Of a stretch of 28,118 nucleotides of DNA, positions 1 through 7,080 are shown piece by piece; position 1 is the stretch's first letter, and every line of letters starts with the position of its first letter. A program made the translations under genes and the position numbers. Location of the stretch: positions 1 to 28,118 of the forward strand of contig NZ_JAHAHH010000004.1 in the NCBI RefSeq assembly GCF_018373335.1, in the 5' to 3' direction. The DNA is from Negativicoccus succinicivorans (GTDB lineage Bacteria > Bacillota > Negativicutes > Veillonellales > Negativicoccaceae). A model generated the notes under the pieces. The model saw only the letters and a list, made by a program, of their open reading frames with translations. It was not told the origin of the DNA and ran no database searches.

Positions 1-884
1 AGACCCATTTCTTCCAAGATTTTGGCGACGCTGTCGCCGATTTCACTCGTCGGCGCGAGCGACAGGTCGATGATGCCGAACGGCGCGTGCAGACGCTCCG
101 CCGCCACCTGCGCGACGAGCTGACCGACGCGCGTGACCATGAACGCCGTTTCTTTGATCGTTTCCGCGACGACATCAAACGATTCGCCGCGTACTTCTTC
201 AAGCGCCCGTTTGACAACGCCCGGACCGGAGACACCGACGTGAACGGCGAGATCGCCTTGCGTTACGCCGTGGAATGCGCCCGCCATGAACGGATTGTCT
301 TCGACCGGATTGCAGAACGCTACGAGTTTGGCGCAGCCCAAAGCGTCGTTGTCGGCGGTTAAAGCGGCCGTTTTTTTGATGATTTCGCCGATTTGCCGCA
401 CGGCGTCCATATTAATGCCTGATTTTGTGGAGCCGATGCCGATGGAGGAGCAGACGCGATCGGTGGTCGCCAGTGCTTCCGGAACGGAATCGAGCAAAAT
501 CTGGTCGCCGCGCGTGATGCCGTTTTGCACGAGCGCGGAAAAACCGCCGATAAAATCAATGCCGCATGTTTTCGCGGCGCGATCCAAGGCCTGCGCGACC
601 GGCACATAATCGGTCAGGTCGCTCGCTTCCGCGACGAGCGAAATCGGCGTGACGGCGACGCGCTTATTGATGATCGGCACGCCGTATTCACGGGAAATGG
701 CTTCCGCGGTGGGAACGAGATTTTCCGCGACGCGACAAATGTGATCGTAGATTTTTTGACACATGGCTTCGCCGTCGCGGTCAACGCAGCCGCGCAGGGA
801 AACGCCGAGCGTGACGGTGCGCACGTCCAGACGATTTTCCTCAAACATGCGGCGAGTGGCTAAAATATCTTCAATATCCAGCAT
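1..884 (-). CDS. PFL family protein (UPF0210/DUF711), C-terminal part beyond the window edge
   Basis: The minus-strand frame is open from the ATG at 884 to the window edge, giving 294 complete codons. It starts MLDIEDILATRRMFEENRLD and contains the family-typical stretches DVRTVTLGVSLRGCVDRDG, INKRVAVTPISL, CSSIGIGSTKSGINMDAV and VHVGVSGPGVVKRAL. These match the UPF0210 (PFL, pyruvate-formate-lyase-like fold) family, about 450 residues long, whose biochemical role is not established. A GGAGG ribosome binding site lies just upstream and overlaps the stop codon of the ACT-domain gene, so the two are translated as a tight pair. This ACT plus UPF0210 pairing is common in Firmicutes and other bacteria and suggests that the ACT protein senses a ligand for its partner; that role is inference. 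The family call is firm, the function unknown. Confidence 0.92.
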   Translation of the reverse strand, partial: MLDIEDILATRRMFEENRLDVRTVTLGVSLRGCVDRDGEAMCQKIYDHICRVAENLVPTAEAISREYGVPIINKRVAVTPISLVAEASDLTDYVPVAQALDRAAKTCGIDFIGGFSALVQNGITRGDQILLDSVPEALATTDRVCSSIGIGSTKSGINMDAVRQIGEIIKKTAALTADNDALGCAKLVAFCNPVEDNPFMAGAFHGVTQGDLAVHVGVSGPGVVKRALEEVRGESFDVVAETIKETAFMVTRVGQLVAQVAAERLHAPFGIIDLSLAPTSEIGDSVAKILEEMG

Positions 885-892
885 AGAACCTC

Positions 893-1165
893 CTACACGC
901 GGTGCATTTTATAAAACACATCGGCGAGTTGCGCGCGAATATCCAGCCCCATGCTTTCACCGAGCTCCGCGAACTGTTTTTGCAAGGTTTGCATATCCAA
1001 TTCCGCATCCGTCATGTCGCCCATCAGCACCATGTTGAAGAAACCGTCTAAAATGGTTTGATTAATCGATAACACATTGATTTTTTGTTCGGCGAGCACT
1101 TTGGTGACCGCCGCGATGATGCCGACGCGATCCGCGCCGAGCACCGTTATCACTACCCGTTTCAT
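893..1165 (-). CDS. ACT domain-containing protein (UPF0237)
   Basis: This 90-residue protein is essentially a single ACT domain. It opens with MKRVVITVLGADRVGIIAAV, the beta-strand and helix start typical of ligand-binding ACT folds, followed by VLAEQKINVLSINQTIL and a second beta-alpha-beta unit (FFNMVLMGDMTDAELDMQTL). ACT domains usually bind amino acids or other small ligands and dimerise. It belongs to the stand-alone UPF0237 group that is regularly encoded just ahead of UPF0210 proteins, as here, with only 8 bases between the two genes. The start is backed by an AGGAGGAGG ribosome binding site a few bases upstream and by an extended -10 promoter at 1193-1201. The ligand is unknown. Confidence 0.93.
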   Translation of the reverse strand: MKRVVITVLGADRVGIIAAVTKVLAEQKINVLSINQTILDGFFNMVLMGDMTDAELDMQTLQKQFAELGESMGLDIRAQLADVFYKMHRV

Positions 1166-1192
1166 CGCAGTCCTCCTCCTAAATTTTTGTTT

Positions 1193-1201
1193 ATTATAGC
1201 A
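1193..1201 (-). promoter_or_regulatory. Extended -10 promoter of the ACT/UPF0210 pair
   Basis: Read on the minus strand this is TGCTATAAT, a perfect TATAAT with the TGn extension, about 30 bases before the ACT-gene start. No good -35 box is visible at normal spacing, as is common for extended -10 promoters. Confidence 0.65.
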
Positions 1202-1251
1202 CAGCGCGAGTGCTTTACGTGGATCGGTTATGTAAAATAACGGCGCTTATT

Positions 1252-1281
1252 TTGACAAACGCGCGGCGAGTTTCATACAAT
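1252..1281 (+). promoter_or_regulatory. Sigma-70-type promoter of the exonuclease III operon
   Basis: TTGACA (1252-1257) and TACAAT (1276-1281) are separated by 18 bases. The box pair lies about 25 bases before the xth start and an AAAGGAGG ribosome binding site follows. No other plausible promoter is seen before this operon. Confidence 0.75.
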
Positions 1282-1306
1282 AGAACGGACAGTAAAGGAG
1301 GATTTC

Positions 1307-2068
1307 ATGCATTACGTATCTTGGAATGTCAACGGTTTACGCGCGGCTGTGCGTAAAGGTTTTATGGAACGATTTGATGAATTCGCCGCGGACGCGGTTT
1401 GTCTGCAGGAAACGAAAATGCAGCCGCACCAAATGGAGTTGGATTTGCCGGGCTACTATCAGTTTTGGAACAGCGCCGTCAAAAAAGGTTATAGCGGCAC
1501 CGCCATTTTCACGAAACATGAACCGCTGCATGTATCGTACGGGATCGCGATCGAAGAGCATGATCAGGAGGGGCGCGTGATTACGCTCGAATATCCGGAT
1601 CATTACCTCGTCACCTGCTATACGCCGAACAGTCAGCGGGAGCTCGCGCGGCTCGACTACCGTATGACTTGGGAAGACGCGTTCCGCGCGTATTTGTTGG
1701 CGTTGAACGAGGAGAAGCCGGTCGTGTTGTGCGGCGATTTGAATGTGGCGCATAAAGAAATCGATTTGAAAAATCCGAAGACGAATCGTCGCAACGCCGG
1801 TTTCACCGATGAAGAACGCGATATGATGACGAAGTTGCTGGATGCCGGCTTTACCGATTCATTCCGTTACCTGTATCCGGACGCGATCGACGCGTACACG
1901 TGGTGGAGTTATTTCGCGAAATCGCGCGAACGCAATGTCGGGTGGAGAATTGATTATTTCCTGGTGTCGGATCGTCTGGCGCCGAAGATTCAGGAAGCGC
2001 GGATTTATCCCGAAGTCATGGGAAGCGACCACTGCCCGGTGGATATCGTGTTGGATTTGGGTCGTTGA
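1307..2068 (+). CDS. xth: Exodeoxyribonuclease III (AP endonuclease)
   Basis: This 253-residue protein belongs to the exonuclease III / ExoA endonuclease-exonuclease-phosphatase family. It cleaves DNA 5' to abasic sites and removes 3' blocking groups in base-excision repair. Visible hallmarks in order are the start SWNVNGLRA, the metal-ligand motif LQETKMQ, GYSGTAIFTK, YTPNSQ, the catalytic CGDLNVAH, the GFTDSFRYLYP and YTWWSYF segments, RIDYFLVSD and the final GSDHCPV with the catalytic histidine. The length matches the family. The ATG follows a strong AAAGGAGG site. It is the first gene of an apparent operon with a membrane glycosyltransferase and a UDG-like protein; the last would create the abasic sites this enzyme processes. 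Confidence 0.97.
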   Translation: MHYVSWNVNGLRAAVRKGFMERFDEFAADAVCLQETKMQPHQMELDLPGYYQFWNSAVKKGYSGTAIFTKHEPLHVSYGIAIEEHDQEGRVITLEYPDHYLVTCYTPNSQRELARLDYRMTWEDAFRAYLLALNEEKPVVLCGDLNVAHKEIDLKNPKTNRRNAGFTDEERDMMTKLLDAGFTDSFRYLYPDAIDAYTWWSYFAKSRERNVGWRIDYFLVSDRLAPKIQEARIYPEVMGSDHCPVDIVLDLGR

Positions 2069-2081
2069 GTGAGGCGACGTT

Positions 2082-3698
2082 TTGAAGAATATATTATTAT
2101 GGCGCAAGTACGGCGGCCTGTTTCTGCTGGCGCTGATCACGTTGTGCGCGTTTAATTGGAATTTACCGGTGACGGATCCGGTGGAGTCCAACTACGCTTT
2201 GACGGCGAAAGAAATGGTGCTGGCAGGAAACTGGATATCGCCGCAGATTTACGGACATTACTGGTTTGATAAACCGATTTTCGCGTATTGGCTGCTGGAA
2301 ATTTCCTACGCGTTGTTCGGGTTCGGCGATTTCGCGTCGCGTTTGCCCGGCGCGGTCATGGGAGCGGCGACAGTCGTGATGACGGGCGTTTTGGGCGAAT
2401 GTTTTTGGCGGCGCAAAGACGCGTACTGGTACAGCGGTTTATTTTTGCTGACGACATTTGCGTTTTGGGTGCTCAGCCGCGGCGTGGTCACGGATCCGGC
2501 GCTGCTTTTGTGGACGGCGGTGACGATGTACGGCGCGTATCGCGGTTTGACGGAAAATTCGCGTCGCTGCATGATGCTCGCGTACGCGGGCGCGGGGTTG
2601 GCCGTGCTTACCAAAGGGCCGGTGGGACTTGTGCTGCCGGGCTTGATTTTATTGGTCTGGCTCGCCGTGACGCCCGACGCGCGCCGCTGGAAACGCCTGT
2701 TTGACCCGGCGGGCATCGCCGTGTTTTTCCTCGTGGCGGCGCCTTGGTACGTCACGATGTACATGACGCACGGCGCGGATTTTATTGAAGGTTTCCTGGG
2801 TCTGCACAATATTACGCGGGCCACGGTTTCCGAACATCCCGAGGATAATCACTGGTATTATTACTTGCTGATTTTGCCGCTTTCGGTGCTGCCGTGGACG
2901 CCGTTAGCGTTGCGGGAGATCGTTCGCGCGCGTTGGGAAACGTCGGCGGCGTATCGTTTCTGCGTGGTTTGGACTGTGGTCACATTGCTCTTTTACACGG
3001 CGATGGCGACCAAGTACATCACGTATACGTATATCGCGATTTTGCCGCTGGTGTTGCTCGCGGTACGCGCCTGGCTGCGCGCGGTTGACAGCGGCTGCAA
3101 CAAATATGACGCGTGGCTCACGGCGCCCGCCTTTTTCATGACGGCCTTGTATCTCGGCGCAACGGCTTACTCGCAGCGTTCGCTGATCGGCTTGGCCGCC
3201 GTGCTTTTGATTTTCTTCGCGTACACGTTGTGGCGCAGTCGTCGCAACGGTTCCCGCGCGGGTCGTTTCGCGCGGATTGCGTGGATGCTGGTGATCGCTT
3301 CCCTTTTGCTGACAGCGGAAGGATTGCCGTCGGTGCTGCGTGATCGGAGCACGGAAGAACTCACGTCGGCGTGGGCCGCGGAGCCGGGCGTTCACTACTG
3401 CTACCGCTCGTACACGACCTCGTTCCCGTTTTATGCGGGGATCGTGCCGATTTTTGCCGATCGTAATGAAGAAAAAAATGAGGTGTGGGCGGGTAAGTAC
3501 ACGATGCCGCAGATGACGGAGGAAGAGTTTATGGAGGTACTGGAGCGCGATGAGGAAGTGACGTTGTTGGTGCCGCGTTCGCAGCGCAAGCACTTTTTCG
3601 ATGAACCGTACGCGCCTCTTTTGCAGTTGAAAGAAAGTTTTCATTCCGGTGATATTTACGTGAATACGGCTTCGTTACGAAGTCCGGCGGAGGGATAA
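2082..3698 (+). CDS. GT39/ArnT-like membrane glycosyltransferase
   Basis: This 538-residue polytopic membrane protein is a GT-C glycosyltransferase of the ArnT/PMT (GT39) type. It would transfer a sugar from a polyprenyl-phosphate donor onto lipid or protein on the outer face of the inner membrane. The signature is the first periplasmic loop after the first membrane helix: DPVESNYALTAKEM, containing the acidic pair of the family, then GNWISPQIYGHYWFDKPIFA and FGDFASRLPG. About a dozen hydrophobic segments follow, including VLTKGPVGLVLPGLILLVW, and a soluble C-terminal domain of about 130 residues. I chose the TTG at 2082, 13 bases after xth, because no other in-frame start fits and hydrophobic residues begin at once; the ribosome binding site is weak. 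Donor and acceptor cannot be read from the sequence. Its place between two DNA-repair genes is odd. Confidence 0.88.
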   Translation: MKNILLWRKYGGLFLLALITLCAFNWNLPVTDPVESNYALTAKEMVLAGNWISPQIYGHYWFDKPIFAYWLLEISYALFGFGDFASRLPGAVMGAATVVMTGVLGECFWRRKDAYWYSGLFLLTTFAFWVLSRGVVTDPALLLWTAVTMYGAYRGLTENSRRCMMLAYAGAGLAVLTKGPVGLVLPGLILLVWLAVTPDARRWKRLFDPAGIAVFFLVAAPWYVTMYMTHGADFIEGFLGLHNITRATVSEHPEDNHWYYYLLILPLSVLPWTPLALREIVRARWETSAAYRFCVVWTVVTLLFYTAMATKYITYTYIAILPLVLLAVRAWLRAVDSGCNKYDAWLTAPAFFMTALYLGATAYSQRSLIGLAAVLLIFFAYTLWRSRRNGSRAGRFARIAWMLVIASLLLTAEGLPSVLRDRSTEELTSAWAAEPGVHYCYRSYTTSFPFYAGIVPIFADRNEEKNEVWAGKYTMPQMTEEEFMEVLERDEEVTLLVPRSQRKHFFDEPYAPLLQLKESFHSGDIYVNTASLRSPAEG

Positions 3699-4387
3699 TG
3701 GAGAGCGATATCGAAGCGTTGCTTGCAGATTTGCGCGCGTATACGAGTGACGATGTCGCGAATCCCTGGCGCGAGCAGGACGAGACGGAACTCGATTTGC
3801 CGGGCGCGGCGGCGTGTCGGCGTGACTATTTGCGCCGCTACCTGGCGGTGCGACCCGCGCCGCGCGTGTTGCTGCTGGCGGAGGCGGCGGGGTATCAGGG
3901 CTGCCGCTTTTCCGGAATTGCGCTGACCTGCGAACGCATGCTTTTGGGACATCACAAACGCGTCGGCCCGCAGGATATTTTTCTGACGCCGGAAACGGTC
4001 GAACGCACATCGCGCGTGACGGACGAGATGCCGAACACGCGCGCCCGCCTCGGCTATAACGAACCGACGGATACCATGGTGTGGCAGGCGGCACTGGACG
4101 CGGGACTGCAACCGGAATCCTTTTTGCTTTGGAATATTTTTCCGTTTCACCCGTATCCGCAGACGAATCCGCTCGCCAATCGCACGCCGCAGGAAGCGGA
4201 ACTCGCCGCGGGACTGACGTTCGCGCGACGGATTATCGACATGTATCGGCCGCCGCTGATTTTCGCGATCGGTCGCAAAGCGCAACAGATGCTCGCGCAG
4301 GGCGGCATTCCAAGCGTCGCGTTACGCCATCCGGCGAACGGCGGCGCGACCGAATTTCGGCGCGGCTTTCAAGAAGCTATTCAATAA
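3698..4387 (+). CDS. Uracil-DNA glycosylase superfamily protein
   Basis: This 229-residue protein carries UDG-superfamily features: a strand-and-loop motif VLLLAEAAGYQGCRFSGIAL near residues 57-76 in the place of the catalytic motif A, a mid segment LLWNIFPFHPYPQTNPLANR, the IFAIGRKAQQML helix and a C-terminal RHPANGG in the place of the DNA-intercalating HPS loop. Motif A is neither the GQDPY of family 1 nor a clear GEAPG of family 4, so substrate range is uncertain. The start ATG overlaps the glycosyltransferase stop codon by one base (TAATG), implying translational coupling. The link to exonuclease III in the same operon supports base-excision repair. No four-cysteine iron-sulfur set is visible. 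Confidence 0.8.
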   Translation: MESDIEALLADLRAYTSDDVANPWREQDETELDLPGAAACRRDYLRRYLAVRPAPRVLLLAEAAGYQGCRFSGIALTCERMLLGHHKRVGPQDIFLTPETVERTSRVTDEMPNTRARLGYNEPTDTMVWQAALDAGLQPESFLLWNIFPFHPYPQTNPLANRTPQEAELAAGLTFARRIIDMYRPPLIFAIGRKAQQMLAQGGIPSVALRHPANGGATEFRRGFQEAIQ

Positions 4388-4416
4388 AAAAACACCTCAG
4401 CGAGGTGTTTTTTTAT
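4386..4416. terminator. Bidirectional terminator between the UDG-like and LarE-like genes
   Basis: The inverted repeat AACACCTC / GAGGTGTT with a 3-base AGC loop is flanked by an A tract on the left and a T tract on the right, so it can end transcription from both convergent genes. Confidence 0.9.
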
Positions 4417-5224
4417 TGTCTTCATGATCATAGCGGCCGCTTCGGTAGCCGTCGGGCGCGAATTGCACAGCCGCGATACCGAATTGGCGAACGCATTGCA
4501 ATAATTTTTGTTTACGCTTCGCGGAGATGCGCGCCAATCGATTGGCATCCGCTTCAATCGTCGCGGCGCGACCGTCATAGCGCAGCCGCAACGGTTCGCC
4601 CAAGACGGCGCGCAAAAGAGTTTCCACTACCGCGATTTTAGTCAATGTTTGCGCGTCGAGTTCGGTTCCGTACGGAAAGCGGGTGGCGAGACAGGGCGCG
4701 GCCGGTTTATCCCAAATGGGCAGACCGAGATGGCGGGCGACATCGCGAATGTCCGCTTTCGTAAAGTGCGCGCCGAGATACGGCGAAGTCACGGGCAGTT
4801 CCCGCAGTGCCCGTAAGCCCGGCCGGTATTGGCCGAGGTCGTCCATATTGCTGCCTTCCCAGACCGCCCGGTAACCGTGCGTGCGCGAGTACTCCAGCAA
4901 GGCGGCAAAGCGACGATATTTGCAGTGGTAGCAGCGATCCGGCGCGTTTTGCGCGACGGCGTCACAGTCGAGATCCGGCGTCGGCCATTCCATGTGGCGG
5001 ATGCCGTAATTTGCGGCAAAGCGGCGCGCCGCGATGCGTTCCGCAGGCGGGAGCAGCGGACTCACGCAGGTGACGGCGAGTAAATTGTCGCCGAGCATTT
5101 GCTGACCGAGGTACGCGAGCAGTGAAGAATCAATACCGCCCGAATAGGCGAGCACGACGCGTTCGTCGGCTTTTAACAGTCGGCGCAGCCGCGTCAGTTT
5201 AGCGAGCGTTTCCGGCGTGAGCAT
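4397..5224 (-). CDS. larE: LarE-type ATP-dependent sacrificial sulfur transferase
   Basis: This 275-residue protein is a PP-loop ATPase of the LarE family. LarE donates a sulfur atom from one of its own cysteines to build the nickel-pincer (NPN) cofactor of lactate racemase. Visible features are the PP-loop YSGGIDSS at about residues 28-35, the segment VSPLLPPAER, CYHCK at 98-102, GSNMDDLGQYRPGLRAL, and DKPAAPCLATRFPYG; Cys178 there sits where the sacrificial cysteine (Cys176 in Lactobacillus plantarum LarE) is expected. The start at 5224 is chosen because family similarity begins there; its AGGAGT site lies about 12 bases upstream, and the gene overlaps the 3' end of the RuBisCO-like gene by 26 bases. 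No larA, larB or larC is in the window, so a role in another sulfur-transfer pathway is possible. Confidence 0.88.
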   Translation of the reverse strand: MLTPETLAKLTRLRRLLKADERVVLAYSGGIDSSLLAYLGQQMLGDNLLAVTCVSPLLPPAERIAARRFAANYGIRHMEWPTPDLDCDAVAQNAPDRCYHCKYRRFAALLEYSRTHGYRAVWEGSNMDDLGQYRPGLRALRELPVTSPYLGAHFTKADIRDVARHLGLPIWDKPAAPCLATRFPYGTELDAQTLTKIAVVETLLRAVLGEPLRLRYDGRAATIEADANRLARISAKRKQKLLQCVRQFGIAAVQFAPDGYRSGRYDHEDNKKTPR

Positions 5225-6353
5225 AGATCGCTTCGACTCCTGCCAAAAAGCGGCGCGCGTTTTCTTCGATATCGGGACTTTCACGGAACAACGCGCCGCC
5301 GACGAGGTACATAATATCGTCACCGTAGATTTGCGGCAATTCGGCGATGGCGTCAAGCGTCATGCCGCCGCCGATGGCGGGCAACAGCGGGCGGCAATTT
5401 CCCCACGCGCAGAGCGCGCCGTCACGGCTCGCCAGACACGCGTCGTTGCGCACGCCGAAACGGCCGCCGCCGCCCACGACGATGACACTGTCGGCGCCGG
5501 CCAAGCGCGGAAACAAACCGTTATAGACGAAGGGGGAAACCACCGGTCGCGGACCGCGCACCATCGGGCCGCTCCAGGACGGGTGGCAGACAATGGGCAA
5601 GGTGAAGTCGGGATGCTTCGCGAGTTCGTGCACACTGCCCCAACCGGTCAAGGCCGGCGCTACCATAATTCCGTTCGCGCCGAGCTCCTGCGCGCAGAGC
5701 GCGCGTTCGATCAATTCCACGCCGGCGCTTGTGATATTCGGCAAGTACGCTGTGTGGTGGCCGGTTTGCGCGTTGGCGTTCGCGACTGCGTTGACGCAAA
5801 CCGTCACGCGTTCCCGAAAGGGAGAAAATGGTTGATTATGCAAACTGTGGTCGTCTTTTATCACCGCCACGCCCGCGCGGGCGAAGGCGCTCGCCATGGC
5901 GGCGAATTCGCGGCTGCTGTGACCGATGGGTTTGAGCACCGCCATTACCAACGGCCCGGAGGGGACCTGCCAATAGTCGCGCAAACCGTTAAGACCGTAC
6001 CGCGGACCGGGGTATTCGGCGGCGAGTTCCGGACTCAACGTGAAATCCAGCAAGCGCGTTTTTATTTGCAATGAGGAATTTCCGTACAGCATATTCAAAA
6101 GCTGTAAAAATTCACACTGCACCGCTTCGGCGGGATAACTGACGGTGACTTTCCATTCCGTTTCATTAAACGGTTCAAGGGCTTCGATACGGCCGGTCAT
6201 TTCATCGGCGTACCAGGTGCCTTCCACCAATTCGTAGGGATATTCAATCGTCTGTTCGACGGCGAGATTATGAGCGAGTTGCTCCGCTTCGTCGCGATCG
6301 TTCGCGGTGACGGCGTACGCGGCCTGCCAGCGGGGAAGAGATAAATGCGTCAT
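5199..6353 (-). CDS. RuBisCO-like protein (form IV type)
   Basis: This 384-residue protein is a RuBisCO large-subunit homologue. It retains the N-terminal GTW (EGTWYADE, positions of Thr65-Trp66 in plant RuBisCO), a lysine in VLKPIG (Lys175 equivalent), IKDDH (Lys201 and Asp203 equivalents), ITSAG, CHPSWSGP and the two C-terminal phosphate-binding glycine clusters (AIGGGMT, LVGGAL). It departs from true RuBisCO where Glu204 is replaced by His, the LKPIG motif lacks the second catalytic lysine, and loop 6 reads GGGGRFG without Lys334. It should therefore not fix CO2. Known form IV proteins act as enolases or isomerases in methionine-salvage-type pathways; which reaction occurs here is unknown. 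I chose the ATG at 6353, preceded by AAAGGAGG, over an in-frame ATG at 6374 that would lie upstream of that site. Confidence 0.9.
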   Translation of the reverse strand: MTHLSLPRWQAAYAVTANDRDEAEQLAHNLAVEQTIEYPYELVEGTWYADEMTGRIEALEPFNETEWKVTVSYPAEAVQCEFLQLLNMLYGNSSLQIKTRLLDFTLSPELAAEYPGPRYGLNGLRDYWQVPSGPLVMAVLKPIGHSSREFAAMASAFARAGVAVIKDDHSLHNQPFSPFRERVTVCVNAVANANAQTGHHTAYLPNITSAGVELIERALCAQELGANGIMVAPALTGWGSVHELAKHPDFTLPIVCHPSWSGPMVRGPRPVVSPFVYNGLFPRLAGADSVIVVGGGGRFGVRNDACLASRDGALCAWGNCRPLLPAIGGGMTLDAIAELPQIYGDDIMYLVGGALFRESPDIEENARRFLAGVEAIYAHAGNAR

Positions 6354-6402
6354 AAAGACCTCCTTTATTGTCATTATCTTACCACGGACGAAGGGGCGCG
6401 CG

Positions 6403-6411
6403 TGATATAAT
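6403..6411 (+). promoter_or_regulatory. Extended -10 promoter of tpx
   Basis: TGATATAAT is a perfect TATAAT with TGn extension, 46 bases before the tpx start. A recognisable -35 box is not seen. Confidence 0.65.
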
Positions 6412-6457
6412 ATAAGTGTACCGATTCATTTACATGTTATCTGAGGAGGAAAATATT

Positions 6458-6964
6458 ATGGAAAAACGCACTACCAAATGGGATGGTCAGGAATTGGCTC
6501 TCGCCGGTAAGGAAATTAAAGTCGGTGATACCGCGCCGGACGCGACGTTGGTCGCACGGGATTTAACGGCTAAAAAATTGTCGGATTGGGACGGCCAAAT
6601 TAAAGTTCTCTTGGCGATGCCGTCGATGGATACGCCGGTTTGCCAAAACCAGGTTCGCCAGTTCAACAAAGACGCGGTCGATTTCGCCGATGACGTCGTC
6701 GTCATCGCGTTGAGCACGGACTTGCCGTTTGCGCAGGAACGTTTCTGCGCGGCGGAAGGATTGGATCGCGTCGTCACGCTTTCCGACCACAAAACGGCGG
6801 AATTCGGTGAAAAATACGGTTACCTCGTTCCGGATCTGCGGCTGCTCTCGCGCGGCGTGGTCATCGTCGATCGCGACAATGTCGTGCGGTACATCGAATA
6901 CGTGCCGGAAGCCAGCGATCAGGTTGACTTCGCGAGCGCCCTGGAAGCATTGAAAAAACTGTAA
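6458..6964 (+). CDS. tpx: Thiol peroxidase
   Basis: This 168-residue protein is an atypical 2-Cys peroxiredoxin of the Tpx family that reduces hydrogen peroxide and alkyl hydroperoxides using thioredoxin. The peroxidatic cysteine is in PSMDTPVCQNQV and the resolving cysteine in QERFCAAEGL, the usual Tpx spacing. DHKTAEFGEKYG and RGVVIVDRDNVVRYIEYVPE are also typical. I placed the start at 6458 because GAGGAGGAAA precedes it and because this gives the normal length; an upstream in-frame ATG would add a tail not found in the family. The gene has its own promoter and terminator and appears monocistronic. It serves peroxide defence, plausible in an anaerobe. Confidence 0.96.
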   Translation: MEKRTTKWDGQELALAGKEIKVGDTAPDATLVARDLTAKKLSDWDGQIKVLLAMPSMDTPVCQNQVRQFNKDAVDFADDVVVIALSTDLPFAQERFCAAEGLDRVVTLSDHKTAEFGEKYGYLVPDLRLLSRGVVIVDRDNVVRYIEYVPEASDQVDFASALEALKKL

Positions 6965-6980
6965 TAAGAGGACCGCAAAA

Positions 6981-7015
6981 AATAAAAAGTCGCGCCCCGC
7001 GGTGCGGCTTTTTAT
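6981..7015 (+). terminator. Terminator of tpx
   Basis: The stem AAAAAGTCGC / GCGGCTTTTT (with one G-T pair) encloses a GC-rich loop and ends in a T run, 20 bases after the tpx stop. Confidence 0.8.
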
Positions 7016-7019
7016 TGCA

Positions 7020-7048
7020 TTGAAACATGCGCGCGTCTTTGCTATGAT
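7020..7048 (+). promoter_or_regulatory. Sigma-70-type promoter of the aminotransferase gene
   Basis: TTGAAA (7020-7025) and TATGAT (7043-7048) are 17 bases apart, starting just after the tpx terminator and 33 bases before the gene start. Confidence 0.75.
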
Positions 7049-7080
7049 GAAGTGAGATTATATATTTGAAGGAGGACCGC

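Noticed and set aside
2904..3644. A 246-codon frame antisense to the glycosyltransferase gene
   Set aside because: It is Arg/Gln/His-rich without motifs, and the plus strand encodes a coherent polytopic membrane protein.
4397..5224. Lactate racemase maturation operon
   Set aside because: LarE-like gene found, but no larA, larB or larC anywhere in the window; the neighbours are a RuBisCO-like protein and unrelated genes.
5217..6074. A 285-codon plus-strand frame across the RuBisCO-like gene
   Set aside because: The RuBisCO-like protein reads cleanly on the minus strand with several conserved motifs. The plus frame is compositional shadow.
5199..6353. True CO2-fixing RuBisCO
   Set aside because: Catalytic Glu204, loop 6 Lys334 and the second lysine of the LKPK motif are not present, and no Calvin-cycle gene is nearby.
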